Below are positions 56,150 to 64,000 of a stretch of 64,000 nt of DNA, one piece after another. The notes beneath the pieces are model-generated. The model made no database searches. It was not told where the DNA came from and saw nothing but the letters and a program-made list of their open reading frames with translations. The position numbers and the translations under genes were made by a program. The stretch comes from Chitinophaga sp. CF118 (GTDB lineage Bacteria; Bacteroidota; Bacteroidia; Chitinophagales; Chitinophagaceae): assembly GCF_900112615.1 (NCBI RefSeq), contig NZ_FOMK01000004.1, positions 434,001 through 498,000 of the forward strand, in the 5' to 3' direction. Every line of letters starts with the position of its first letter. The first letter of the stretch is position 1.

Positions 56150-57598
56150 ATGAAAAAATTATCTATACTCTTTCTATTGGCAGTTGTATCCTGCAATAAA
56201 TTAGACGAGAACCCTGATTCCGTCATCACGGTATCCCAGTTCTATAAAACACAATCAGACGCAATTTCTGCTGTATCAGCCGTATACAGCGCTCTTAATA
56301 CAGATGCAGCCGGCGACTTTCCCATGTATGGAAGAAACATGAACCTGCTTACCGGCAATGGTAGTGACGATCAGATATTCAGTCCTTCGAATACAAATAC
56401 AGATGTAAGAGCGCTGGGTACAGCCACTTATGTACCGGCAAACGACAGGATAAAGAAAAACTGGCAACAGCATTACTTTGGTATTAGTCGGGCGAATGTG
56501 GCCATTGACAATATTCCTAATATCAACTTCGACACTACCGTGCGTACCCGTCTGGTTCGTGAAGCAAAATTCGTAAGGGCATTACTATATTTCAATATTG
56601 TACGTTTTTGGGGAGATGCACCACTTATTTTGCACGATCCTACCAGTATCGATGTAGATGCCCAAAAAGTAAAAAGAGCACCAAAAGACAGCGTATATGC
56701 GCAAATTATCTCAGATCTTACAGATGCCACCAGGTTACCTGCAACTTATTCCGGCGCTAATATAGGACGGGCTACCAGCGGAGCTGCGCATGCCCTCCTG
56801 GCAAAAGTATATGCAACAAGAAGGGATTGGGCGAATGCACTCACAGAGATCAACACTGTCATAAACGGCGGTTATGGCTATGATTTGTTCAGTAACTATC
56901 TTGATGTTTTTCAACAGGCTACAAAGAATGGAAAGGAGCATATCTTTTCTGTGCAGTTTGGAACAAACCTGGGAGCCAAGAATAGTCAGCAGTATTTAAG
57001 TAGTGGTGATTTTTCGTCGTTCAATACAGCTGTATATCCCGGCGATCTGCCTGCAGACTCCACACTTTACCAGTTGTTCGCTGCCACGGATACCCGCAGG
57101 GCTGTGACATTCTTTACAAGCCTGTATAATTCTGCTACGGGTAAATATGTAACCTTCACACCTGCCAGGTTCGCTAAATTCATTGACTATTCTATTTCAC
57201 CGCTTACCAATCAGGCACAGAGCGGAGTCAATTTCCCGGTAATCAGGTTTGCCGATATTCTGTTGCTTGATGCTGAGGTTCTAAATGAAGTCAATGGTCC
57301 TATTTCAGATGCTTATGCTGCCATTAACAGGGTAAGAAGCCGTGCCAACATACCTGATCTTACTCCGGGACTTAACCAGGCAGATTTCCGCGATTCTGTA
57401 TTCCTGGAAAGAAGAAAGGAATTTATCCAGGAAGGTATGCGCTGGTTTGATCTTTCAAGAAGAGGTGGTAACTACCTCTACGATGCGCTGAAAAAGTTTC
57501 CTGATAAAACAGGTGCTGCACCCAAAGACACTTTATTTCCTATCCCGCAATCAGAAAGGGATATTAATAGCGAGCTCACACAAAATCCAGGCTGGTAA
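56150..57598 (+). CDS. RagB/SusD family nutrient-binding outer-membrane lipoprotein
   Basis: The 482-residue partner of the SusC just upstream has a lipoprotein signal ending VVSC (Cys15) and the SusD helices FGISRANVAIDNIP and KFVRALLYFNIVRFWGDAPLI. The C-terminal signature is ERRKEFIQEGMRWFDLSRRG. It would cap the SusC barrel and bind the ligand on the cell surface. The next gene, the arylsulfatase, starts 31 bp after its stop. Confidence 0.93.
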   Translation: MKKLSILFLLAVVSCNKLDENPDSVITVSQFYKTQSDAISAVSAVYSALNTDAAGDFPMYGRNMNLLTGNGSDDQIFSPSNTNTDVRALGTATYVPANDRIKKNWQQHYFGISRANVAIDNIPNINFDTTVRTRLVREAKFVRALLYFNIVRFWGDAPLILHDPTSIDVDAQKVKRAPKDSVYAQIISDLTDATRLPATYSGANIGRATSGAAHALLAKVYATRRDWANALTEINTVINGGYGYDLFSNYLDVFQQATKNGKEHIFSVQFGTNLGAKNSQQYLSSGDFSSFNTAVYPGDLPADSTLYQLFAATDTRRAVTFFTSLYNSATGKYVTFTPARFAKFIDYSISPLTNQAQSGVNFPVIRFADILLLDAEVLNEVNGPISDAYAAINRVRSRANIPDLTPGLNQADFRDSVFLERRKEFIQEGMRWFDLSRRGGNYLYDALKKFPDKTGAAPKDTLFPIPQSERDINSELTQNPGW

Positions 57599-57629
57599 TA
57601 ATTCTCAATCATTTATATAAAACACTCTA

Positions 57630-59471
57630 ATGAAACGTTCGATTTTTATATCCATTCTATTAGCGGGCAGCATTGCCACATATGCACAAGAGCCTTACCA
57701 GGGCAAAGTAGGCAGGACTTTTGCCGAATCTAAAGAATGGTGGCCGGCACCTCCTACACCGCCTAAAAACGCACCTAACGTCATCTGGATTTTAATAGAT
57801 GATGTAGGCTTTGGCGCCACCAGTACCTTTGGTGGTATCATTCCTACGCCAACATTCGACAGCCTGGCAAACAACGGTCTTCGCTTCACCAATTTCCACA
57901 CGACGGCTATCTGCGCGCCTACCCGTGCAGCATTGTTAACCGGAAGAAATCAGCACTCCGTGCATATGGGTGGTTTTGCACACGACTTCTCATCTGCCGG
58001 TTTTCCCGGATATGATGGACGTATACCTTCCAGTAAAGGCACCATTGCAGAGGTCCTGAAAGAAGATGGCTACAATACCTTTGCTGTAGGTAAATTTGGT
58101 ATTACTCCGGATGAAGACAGCACTGATGCTGGTCCGTTCGACCGTTGGCCTTCAGGTAAAGGATTCGAACATTTCTTCGGGTTCCTGGGTTCTGAAACAG
58201 ATCAGTACAGACCTGCTCTTGTTGAAGATAACGCACATGTTAAACCTGACGGCAGACACCTGAGTGAACAAATCACAGATAAAGCCATCAGTTATATAGA
58301 CAGACAGAAAAAGGCGGCTCCTGATAAACCTTTCTTCCTCTATTATGCACCCGGCGCTACACATGCTCCTCACCAGGTACCTGATGAATGGAGAGACCGC
58401 TACAAAGGACAATTCGATTATGGCTGGGATGCCTTCAGAGAGAAAGTATTTGCCAATCAGAAAAAGCTGGGCATCATTCCTGCCTATGCAAAACTACCTG
58501 AACGTAATCCTAAAATAGCAGCGTGGAATACACTTACTCCTGGCCAGCAGAAGTTATACGCCCGTTTCTTTGAGGTATATGCAGCTTACCTGACTTACAC
58601 CGATTACCAGGTGAGCAGAGTGGTGAATCATCTGAAAGAAATCAATCAGCTGGATAATACACTGATCTTTGTTGTGATTGGTGATAATGGCGCCAGCAAA
58701 GAAGGAACCCAGGAAGGTGTAATAGAATATAAATATTCTCCAAGAAGGAATAAAACACTCACACGCGCTCAGGCAGAAAAATACAATGAGGAACACCTGG
58801 AAGAAATAGGTACACCGGCTTCTGATGCTAACTACCCAATAGGTTGGGCACAGGCGGCTAACACTCCTTTCAAATACTGGAAACAGGATGCTAATTCGGA
58901 AGGTGGTACCCACAATCCTTTAATCGTTTTTTATCCTAAAGGGATTAAAGATAAAGGTGGTATCCGTAATCAATATGGACATGTTATTGATCTTCTGCCT
59001 ACTACACTGGAATTTATTGGTATTCCTTTTCCGGAAACTATCAAAGGGATTAAACAGGATAGTTTACAGGGTACTTCACTGGTATATGCCTTTGATAATG
59101 CCAATGCGCCTTCCCGTCATACACAACAATACTACTACATCTTTGGCTCAAGAGCCATTTATAAAGATGGCTGGAAAGCAGGCGCTGCCCATCATCCGGA
59201 TTATTTCGATCTGAATGATTACGCAGATTCAACAAGACCAGCTGTTACAAGAGATTACGATAAAGACGAATGGGAATTATACAACCTGAATGAGGACTTT
59301 AACGAACGTGTAAACCTGGCGAAGAAATACCCGGAAAAACTGGCGGAATTAAAACAATTATTTGAGGAGGATGCGAAGAAATATAACATCTATCCTTTTA
59401 TAGATTGGGAAGATTTATTTAAAGGACGAACCATCAATTCCCGGAAATCATTTCTCCTAAGGTCTAAATAA
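57630..59471 (+). CDS. Arylsulfatase (formylglycine-dependent, Cys type)
   Basis: The 613-residue enzyme has a signal peptide (MKRSIFISILLAGSIATYAQ). The sulfatase core opens with IDDVGFG (metal-binding Asp pair at about 57-58) and the maturation motif C95-A-P-T-R99 followed by AALLTGR, where Cys95 would be converted to formylglycine. KFGITPDE and VVIGDNGASKEGTQEG supply further metal- and sulfate-binding residues. Length and the TGRNQHS segment resemble Pseudomonas AtsA-type arylsulfatases, which release sulfate during sulfur starvation. No maturase gene is in the window. Its place behind SusCD and a polycysteine leader supports sulfur scavenging. Whether it is periplasmic or surface-exposed is not clear; no lipobox or sorting domain is seen. 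Confidence 0.94.
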   Translation: MKRSIFISILLAGSIATYAQEPYQGKVGRTFAESKEWWPAPPTPPKNAPNVIWILIDDVGFGATSTFGGIIPTPTFDSLANNGLRFTNFHTTAICAPTRAALLTGRNQHSVHMGGFAHDFSSAGFPGYDGRIPSSKGTIAEVLKEDGYNTFAVGKFGITPDEDSTDAGPFDRWPSGKGFEHFFGFLGSETDQYRPALVEDNAHVKPDGRHLSEQITDKAISYIDRQKKAAPDKPFFLYYAPGATHAPHQVPDEWRDRYKGQFDYGWDAFREKVFANQKKLGIIPAYAKLPERNPKIAAWNTLTPGQQKLYARFFEVYAAYLTYTDYQVSRVVNHLKEINQLDNTLIFVVIGDNGASKEGTQEGVIEYKYSPRRNKTLTRAQAEKYNEEHLEEIGTPASDANYPIGWAQAANTPFKYWKQDANSEGGTHNPLIVFYPKGIKDKGGIRNQYGHVIDLLPTTLEFIGIPFPETIKGIKQDSLQGTSLVYAFDNANAPSRHTQQYYYIFGSRAIYKDGWKAGAAHHPDYFDLNDYADSTRPAVTRDYDKDEWELYNLNEDFNERVNLAKKYPEKLAELKQLFEEDAKKYNIYPFIDWEDLFKGRTINSRKSFLLRSK

Positions 59472-59479
59472 TTTTGAGC

Positions 59480-59602
59480 ATGGTAATACAGGATATTCTA
59501 TTACTGATCAGAAAAATCATTATCGGCATCATCATTTTTCTCATTCCTCTTTTCATTATAGGTGGTGCGTTATGGTTGATTCAAAATTTCTTTCTTAAAT
59601 AA
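59480..59602 (+). CDS. Tiny membrane protein (40 aa) in the sulfatase operon
   Basis: The ATG at 59480 begins 8 bp after the sulfatase stop. It encodes MVIQDILLLIRK followed by a strongly hydrophobic run (IIIGIIIFLIPLFIIGGAL) and WLIQNFFLK. It is probably a single-pass or hairpin inner-membrane peptide. No family is recognised. Tight spacing on both sides and a clean hydrophobic pattern argue that it is translated. Confidence 0.6.
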   Translation: MVIQDILLLIRKIIIGIIIFLIPLFIIGGALWLIQNFFLK

Positions 59603-59614
59603 AATGCATTGAAT

Positions 59615-59776
59615 ATGAAAACAGATAAGCTCACACAACAAAAGATTTTCAGGGATGTCCTGATCAGCTTATTATTATATGCGCTGCCTGTAATATTAAT
59701 GCTGCTATCTTTTAAGATAACAGGTCAGCGGCCCTGGAAAAACGCTAACAATACTATCGTAAACAAAAACAAATAG
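59615..59776 (+). CDS. Small membrane protein (53 aa) in the sulfatase operon
   Basis: The ATG at 59615 lies 12 bp after the preceding small gene and the stop is 6 bp before the hydroxylase gene. It has a Lys/Gln-rich N-terminus (MKTDKLTQQKIFRD), one membrane span (VLISLLLYALPVILMLLSF) and a basic C-terminal tail (KITGQRPWKNANNTIVNKNK). No family is recognised. It may be an accessory subunit of the membrane-bound hydroxylase that follows. Confidence 0.6.
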   Translation: MKTDKLTQQKIFRDVLISLLLYALPVILMLLSFKITGQRPWKNANNTIVNKNK

Positions 59777-59782
59777 TTTTTT

Positions 59783-60694
59783 ATGATACAATACATTGAA
59801 CAGATCTTCAGAAACCTCAATGGCTGGGGATTACCACTGATCATGCTGATCATAGGCATTGTAGAATTTGCCTATGGTTTATACGAAAATCACTGGACAA
59901 AAAATGAACGGATACTGGACATCGTTTGTTTTATCTTTCCAAAGATTATAGTAAAGCCATTTATTGCTTACGTTAGCTTATTATTATTGCCCAGGCTGTT
60001 ACCTGATGCTAAGAATATCTTTTCCTGGGTACCTTTCTGGTGGGGATTTGCTATCATAGCTGTAGCTGATGACCTCACACAATACTGGTATCACCGGTTA
60101 CATCATCAACTACCGTGGCTATGGCGGTTCCATCGTACCCATCACTCTGCGCCTTACATGGGTATGGCGATGGCCAGCAGACAGAATTTTATTTACACCA
60201 TCTTCTTTTCACAGATCTATTTAACAACTACACTGGTATATCTTGGGCTGGGTTATCCGGCGTTGTTTGTTACAGGCGTAAAGGCACTGATCACTACAGG
60301 CGCTCATTCCAGCATTAAATGGGATAAACCATTCTATACCATAAAATGGTTGAAACCGATTGGCTGGGTAATGGAAAGACTGATCTCCACTCCTGCTACT
60401 CATCATGCACATCATGCAGATACAACAGATGATGGTATCGGAAACTACAAAGGTAACTTTGGCAATATGTTCTTCTTGTGGGATATCATTTTCAAGACGG
60501 GGATTATTACCCGTCAGTATCCCAGCGGATATGGGATCAAACATTATAAACAGGAAGAGTGGTATGCGCAGTTTCTGTGGCCGATCTTTAAATCGAAGAA
60601 AGAAGGTAGCGAGCTTGCTGCGGATGGGCCTATGGTAGGTGACGCTGTACCAGAACAACAGATAATACTTGGTGAACCGGCATTTCAGAAATAG
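59783..60694 (+). CDS. Sterol desaturase / fatty acid hydroxylase family membrane protein
   Basis: The 303-residue integral membrane protein has about four to five hydrophobic segments and the three His clusters that bind the di-iron centre of this family: YHRLHH (near residue 107), FHRTHH (near 118) and THHAHHAD (near 210), followed by NFGNMFFLWDIIFKT. Such enzymes use O2 to hydroxylate or desaturate lipids or sterols. Its place as the last gene of a SusCD-sulfatase operon is unexpected. It might oxidise an imported lipid or sterol once the sulfatase has removed sulfate. The terminator at 60713-60750 closes the operon. Confidence 0.9.
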   Translation: MIQYIEQIFRNLNGWGLPLIMLIIGIVEFAYGLYENHWTKNERILDIVCFIFPKIIVKPFIAYVSLLLLPRLLPDAKNIFSWVPFWWGFAIIAVADDLTQYWYHRLHHQLPWLWRFHRTHHSAPYMGMAMASRQNFIYTIFFSQIYLTTTLVYLGLGYPALFVTGVKALITTGAHSSIKWDKPFYTIKWLKPIGWVMERLISTPATHHAHHADTTDDGIGNYKGNFGNMFFLWDIIFKTGIITRQYPSGYGIKHYKQEEWYAQFLWPIFKSKKEGSELAADGPMVGDAVPEQQIILGEPAFQK

Positions 60695-60712
60695 GTTAGT
60701 ATACCGGAAAAT

Positions 60713-60750
60713 AAAACAGGGTGTTCAATAGTAATTGGACACCCTGTTTT
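60713..60750. terminator. Bidirectional terminator closing the sulfatase operon
   Basis: 16-nt arms AAAACAGGGTGTTCAA (60713-60728) and TTGGACACCCTGTTTT (60735-60750) pair with one U-G wobble around a 6-nt loop. T-runs on both sides serve the plus-strand operon and the convergent GNAT gene (stop at 60770). Confidence 0.9.
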
Positions 60751-60769
60751 ATTTAGTTCGAAATCTTTT

Positions 60770-61282
60770 TTATTTAACAACTTTCTCCATTTCTACCAAT
60801 TCCAATGGCTCCTTAGGAGTGCCGATGTCAGCATTAACCGGAAACGGCTGCAATTGACCCGACTTAATAAACCCACGACGTTCATACCAGTTAATAAGTT
60901 CAACCCTTGCACTAATTACCGTAATAGTGATCACAGTACAATGGTGTTGTTTCGCAAAATTTTCAGCCTCTTCTAATAAAACTCTGCCTACCCTCTTATT
61001 TTGAACATTGGGCAATACACTTAGCATGCCCAGATACAGTTTGGAACCTTTAAGTTCAAGGTATACAGTACCAATTATTCTATTTGACTCATCTGTTAAT
61101 TTAAGAATTGTTACATCTTTTTTATCCAGATACTCTATTAACATTTGTTCGTTAATCCTGGTTCCTTCAAGAAGATGGCCTTCGGATGTCCATCCTTTTC
61201 TTGAATCCTCCCCACGGTACGCGCTGTTAATTAAATCAGTAAGTTCAGTCACATCCGTGAGGCTAATTTTCTCTATCGTCAT
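60770..61282 (-). CDS. GNAT family N-acetyltransferase
   Basis: The 170-residue protein has the GNAT fold: N-terminal ITDVTELTDLINSAYRGE-like helix region, central strands (RIIGTVYLELKGSKLYLGMLSV), the acetyl-CoA loop VLPNVQNKRVGRVLLEEAE and the closing YERRGFIKSG. The acceptor substrate cannot be told. It resembles small stand-alone acetyltransferases of many Bacteroidota. It converges with the sulfatase operon and follows the rpiA-like gene on the same strand with a gap of 41 bp. Confidence 0.9.
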   Translation of the reverse strand: MTIEKISLTDVTELTDLINSAYRGEDSRKGWTSEGHLLEGTRINEQMLIEYLDKKDVTILKLTDESNRIIGTVYLELKGSKLYLGMLSVLPNVQNKRVGRVLLEEAENFAKQHHCTVITITVISARVELINWYERRGFIKSGQLQPFPVNADIGTPKEPLELVEMEKVVK

Positions 61283-61323
61283 TTGTTTCGCAAGGTTATA
61301 GTTCTAAAAATAAATTCCATTCG

Positions 61324-62010
61324 CTAAAGAGGATAGATGTGCTTTATGCCATTGTCTCCGGATATTACTGCCTGATGCGCCATCTTGTAGAACATTGAAT
61401 GCCCGACAACCCCTGGAATCATTTTTACCTGGATATCCAGTTGCTCCAGATCAGGGAAAAAGTCAAAATGTATGTCAGCCAGCATATTACCATTGTCCGA
61501 TATCAGCGCGCCGTTCTTTTCAGTGCTCATACGCTGAATAAATCGCGTTCCCGGAAACAACAATGGTATCTTCCTACTTACAATTCCCAACGCTTGTGGC
61601 AAAAATTCTATTGCTAATGGATACATTGGATTCAATGTTTCCTGAAATTTACCGGCATCTCCCAGTAATATAAATTTGTCTGCAGCCCCTGCCAGCAGCT
61701 TTTCCATGACGTGAATGCCTCCACCGCTCTTCAATGCATTCAGTTGCCTGTCAAATACATCGCAACCATCGAAGTAGATATCAAGCTTGCTGATAAGCGA
61801 AGGTGCTACCAGTTTGAATCCTTTAGCGTGTAATAGAGCGGTGGTCTCGAATGATGAAGAGGTAACAGTGAGTGATTGCATCAGTTGTGGATCATCAGAA
61901 AGCTGCTCTGCCAGATAGGCAATTGTTTTGCCACCTCCTAATCCAATTGTCAGTCCGGCGCTGATCATCGCCGCAGCAGCTTTCGCCGCCTCCTGTTTGT
62001 GGTCTGTCAT
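61324..62010 (-). CDS. rpiA: Ribose-5-phosphate isomerase A (divergent)
   Basis: The 228-residue protein matches RpiA over its length. The catalytic segment reads FDGCDVFD, then LKSGGGIHVMEK, keeping two Asp, the Lys and the Glu that correspond to D81, D84, K94 and E103 of the Escherichia coli enzyme. The N-terminal phosphate loop, usually GTGST, is changed to GGGKT, and DGADE is DGCDV. It should interconvert ribose 5-phosphate and ribulose 5-phosphate in the pentose phosphate pathway. The altered loop might shift the substrate, so a related sugar-phosphate isomerase activity is possible. Confidence 0.85.
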   Translation of the reverse strand: MTDHKQEAAKAAAAMISAGLTIGLGGGKTIAYLAEQLSDDPQLMQSLTVTSSSFETTALLHAKGFKLVAPSLISKLDIYFDGCDVFDRQLNALKSGGGIHVMEKLLAGAADKFILLGDAGKFQETLNPMYPLAIEFLPQALGIVSRKIPLLFPGTRFIQRMSTEKNGALISDNGNMLADIHFDFFPDLEQLDIQVKMIPGVVGHSMFYKMAHQAVISGDNGIKHIYPL

Positions 62011-62046
62011 CTGTAACGCGGGGATTTGCCAATAATTTTATAATTT

Positions 62047-62448
62047 TTATGTTCTTTCAATGTAACCTGTTGCCTTCAGACCGGTGTGGTCGCCAAAATT
62101 CTCGCGATGGGTCTCACCCCAACTTTCCATTGCATGCCAGATCGGGCTCAGCACTTTTGCTGATTCCGTCAGTTCATATTCCACGCGCACCGGCACTTCA
62201 GGGTAAACTGTACGAACAATAAGATGGTTTTTTTCCAGCTCCTTCAGCTGCAAAGTAAGCATACGTTCAGTAACATTGGGGAGTTCCTTCCGTAATTCGC
62301 TGAAGCGCTTCCTTCCCATTCCCAATTTATAAAGAATCAACATTTTCCAGCGCCCGCCGATCAGATCAAGGGCATAAACAACTCCGCAGAAGTCGTTGAG
62401 CAGTTGCCGGTTAAGACTGTTTGTCGAATTTTCTTTTCTCCGTGACAT
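62047..62448 (-). CDS. HxlR family winged-helix transcriptional regulator
   Basis: The ATG at 62448 (MSRRKENSTNS) is preferred to 62481 because a TATTTTTG-type -7 element on this strand lies at 62486-62493, so transcription would begin near 62479. The 133-residue protein has the HxlR core: CGVVYALDLIGGRWKMLILYKL, RFSELRKELPNVTERMLTLQLKELEKNHLI and the wing VRVEYELTESA. It is divergent from the oxidoreductase at 62548 across a roughly 100-bp gap, the usual layout for a regulator that represses its neighbour in response to a quinone, aldehyde or thiol stress. Confidence 0.92.
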   Translation of the reverse strand: MSRRKENSTNSLNRQLLNDFCGVVYALDLIGGRWKMLILYKLGMGRKRFSELRKELPNVTERMLTLQLKELEKNHLIVRTVYPEVPVRVEYELTESAKVLSPIWHAMESWGETHRENFGDHTGLKATGYIERT

Positions 62449-62481
62449 ACATTTTTGTTCGTTGCGTACAATGGGTTGCAC

Positions 62482-62514
62482 TTTACAAAAATAACGAAGG
62501 CGAACCTAATTTTG
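62482..62514 (+). promoter_or_regulatory. Promoter of the NAD(P)H oxidoreductase gene
   Basis: TAATTTTG at 62507-62514 fits the -7 consensus and TTTA at 62482-62485 is a three-of-four match to the -33 TTTG, with a 21-bp spacer. The start of translation (62548) is 33 nt downstream. The region overlaps the -7 element of the divergent HxlR gene (62486-62493), so one operator could control both. Confidence 0.6.
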
Positions 62515-62547
62515 TGCAATCAGTTTCATAGAAAATCAATTTTATAG

Positions 62548-63219
62548 ATGAAAGTATTTCTGATTTATGCACATCCTGAGCAGGAGAGTTTTAACGGCGC
62601 GATGTTCGGTAAAGCCCAGGAGACCCTTTTACAGGCCGGACATGAACTGCGTATCTCTGACCTTTACGCCATGAAATTCGACCCGGTTTCGGGAAAGAAT
62701 AACTTTACCACTCTTGAAAACCCTCATTTTTTCAAACAGCAATTGGAAGAACTGCATGCAACTTCCAAAGGGGCTTTCGCATCGCACATTTCCACTGAAC
62801 AGGAAAAGCTGGAATGGTGCGACCTGATGATCTGGCAGTTTCCGCTCTGGTGGTTCAGTGTGCCCGGAATACTGAAAGGCTGGGTGGATCGTGTATTTGC
62901 GATGGGTCGTGTTTATGGTCAGGGAAGGATTTACGAAACCGGTGTTTTCAGGGGAAAAAAAGCGCTGCTTTCACTTACCACCGGCGGTATGCCAGATCAT
63001 TACCTTAAGGATGGTTTGAATGGCGATCTGGGCGGCATTCTGCGCCCGATACAACGGGGTATCCTTGAATTTACCGGATTCTCCGTGCTTGACCCTCATG
63101 TAGTGTATGGGCCAGCAAGACAAAGCCAGGAAGAACGGGAAGGAGAACTGTTGCGCTGGCAGGAACGATTGCTGACCATTTCTGCAGAAACAGGCATTGA
63201 GGTTGGCCACTACCGGTAG
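62548..63219 (+). CDS. NAD(P)H-dependent oxidoreductase / quinone reductase, flavodoxin-like fold
   Basis: The 223-residue protein starts KVFLIYAHPEQESFNGAM, the FMN/FAD-binding first strand and loop of the NQO1/KefF/MdaB group. It continues with DLMIWQFPLWWFSVPGILKGWVDRVFAMG, the flavin and dimer contact segment, and LLSLTTGGM. Family members reduce quinones or nitro compounds by two electrons. It is cytoplasmic, with no signal peptide. The divergent HxlR gene probably regulates it. Confidence 0.92.
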   Translation: MKVFLIYAHPEQESFNGAMFGKAQETLLQAGHELRISDLYAMKFDPVSGKNNFTTLENPHFFKQQLEELHATSKGAFASHISTEQEKLEWCDLMIWQFPLWWFSVPGILKGWVDRVFAMGRVYGQGRIYETGVFRGKKALLSLTTGGMPDHYLKDGLNGDLGGILRPIQRGILEFTGFSVLDPHVVYGPARQSQEEREGELLRWQERLLTISAETGIEVGHYR

Positions 63220-63334
63220 GGCTGTTCGTCCGCCACAGCGACTGCTGGATTAGGTCTTACAGACAGGAATGCTAAGCTAACTCTCCACCTAAAAGCCTTA
63301 AATCATCTAAAAATGATTCGGTTTTTTATCACCA

Positions 63335-63388
63335 GGTTCACAAGAGAACAAGGAAATGATTAATCGTGTCCTTGTGCTCTTGTGAACC
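63335..63388. terminator. Long-loop hairpin between the oxidoreductase and the last gene
   Basis: 20-nt arms 63335-63354 (starts GGTTCACAAGAG) and 63369-63388 pair with one mismatch around a 14-nt loop. It lies between two convergent genes (stops at 63219 and 63495) and probably ends both transcripts. T-runs are weak. Confidence 0.6.
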
Positions 63389-63494
63389 GATTTAAATTGA
63401 TTTCAGATTTCCATTGAATGTTTTTAGTAGCAGGTTGCCTCATTTGTCTGACTGTTTAATCAAATAGAATTGTTTAAATCCCTGAACATATTAC

Positions 63495-64000
63495 CTACCA
63501 AGGCTCTTTAGTAAATTTTATCGTTTGCAATAGATCCATTTCTTTTTTCATAAAATCTGTTCCGATAGTATCCTTTTTTTCTGTTATCAATTCAAATTCA
63601 AATGTTATATCCATCATTCTTACTGATGTCACCGCTGTTAGTTTATAGCATTGCCTGTGCAACTGTGGAATGTATCTACTTGTGGCACTTACGGCAAATG
63701 GCCGGTCATATATCTTATATAACGTATCAAGAATAATATCCGTTTCTGTTCCGCGTACCTTCATTTTTTCCTGAAAGCTCTTCCCGACGGAAGATACCCA
63801 GGTAGTATCAACTGTCTGTACCATAAAATGTGGTGAATAGATGATAGTGAGACAATCTACTGAGTCCAAAGGTACTCTCCAGAACCAACCATTTTCCATA
63901 TTTATTGGCAATATTTTAGGTTGAAAGCGGCACTTGATTTTATCACAACTCTTAGTATCAGAATAATGTATCCATGCGAAGGAAGTATCATAGCGCTCTG
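63495..64000 (-). CDS. Hypothetical protein (partial, N-terminus beyond the window)
   Basis: The frame is open from the stop at 63495 to the right edge with no stop; it reads ERYDTSFAWIHYSD at the edge, then KMKVRGTETDIILDTLYKIYD and MKKEMDLLQTIKFTKEPW at the C-terminus. About 168 residues are visible. The composition is that of a soluble or exported beta-rich protein, but no family is recognised. The TTG at 63911 and the ATG at 63896 are internal to this frame and are not needed as starts. Confidence 0.7.
   Translation of the reverse strand, partial: ERYDTSFAWIHYSDTKSCDKIKCRFQPKILPINMENGWFWRVPLDSVDCLTIIYSPHFMVQTVDTTWVSSVGKSFQEKMKVRGTETDIILDTLYKIYDRPFAVSATSRYIPQLHRQCYKLTAVTSVRMMDITFEFELITEKKDTIGTDFMKKEMDLLQTIKFTKEPW

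Noticed and set aside
62449..62481. Longer N-terminus of the HxlR regulator from ATG 62481
   Set aside because: The probable -7 element at 62486-62493 would place the transcription start at or downstream of this codon.

Overview
The window looks like a chromosomal segment of a Bacteroidota bacterium, most probably Chitinophaga or a close relative in the Chitinophagaceae (inference). The signs are two SusC/SusD outer-membrane uptake pairs, type IX secretion (T9SS) sorting domains of both type A and type B, PorP/SprF, an ECF sigma/FecR pair, three GH18 chitinases, and -33/-7 promoters of the TTTG...TAnnTTTG kind. No tRNA, rRNA, CRISPR array, prophage or intact insertion sequence was seen.

Layout. 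(1) 1-13.1 kb, minus strand: an ECF sigma factor, a FecR anti-sigma factor, a SusC with an N-terminal STN signalling domain, SusD, a zinc metallopeptidase lipoprotein, a DUF4302 lipoprotein and a large beta-helix surface protein that runs off the left edge. This is a surface-signalled nutrient-uptake locus. (2) 13.3-25.6 kb, minus strand: a secreted metzincin-type protease, a GH16 beta-1,3-glucanase-type enzyme and three GH18 chitinases, most with T9SS sorting domains or carbohydrate-binding modules. Together they could take apart a fungal cell wall. (3) 26-44 kb, minus strand: a TPR/PD40/OmpA protein, a PorP/SprF protein and a type-B (CHU_C) secreted protein form one module. Next to it is a 4102-residue secreted protein made mostly of about 39 copies of a 75-residue Ig-like repeat. 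(4) 44.8-52.3 kb, mixed strands: a LuxR-type response regulator lacking its phospho-acceptor Asp, a GNAT-ankyrin fusion, a Crp-like regulator with a DUF4260 protein, an S10 peptidase, a glycosyltransferase remnant, an alpha/beta hydrolase, a short element with terminal inverted repeats and a 170-bp hairpin. (5) 52.4-60.8 kb, plus strand: a strong promoter, a 25-codon leader ORF ending in Cys-Cys-Cys-Gly-stop, then SusC, SusD, an arylsulfatase, two tiny membrane proteins and a sterol-desaturase-family hydroxylase, closed by a terminator. (6) 60.8-64 kb: GNAT, a divergent ribose-5-phosphate isomerase A, an HxlR regulator divergent from an NAD(P)H oxidoreductase, and a partial unknown gene.

The most interesting signal is in region 5. 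The polycysteine leader ORF, sitting between a consensus promoter and a SusCD-sulfatase operon, suggests cysteine-responsive attenuation of organosulfate scavenging. Other signals worth attention are the homogenised giant repeat protein with the adjacent T9SS module, the long hairpins built from 11-bp tandem units, and the receiver domain with a missing Asp.
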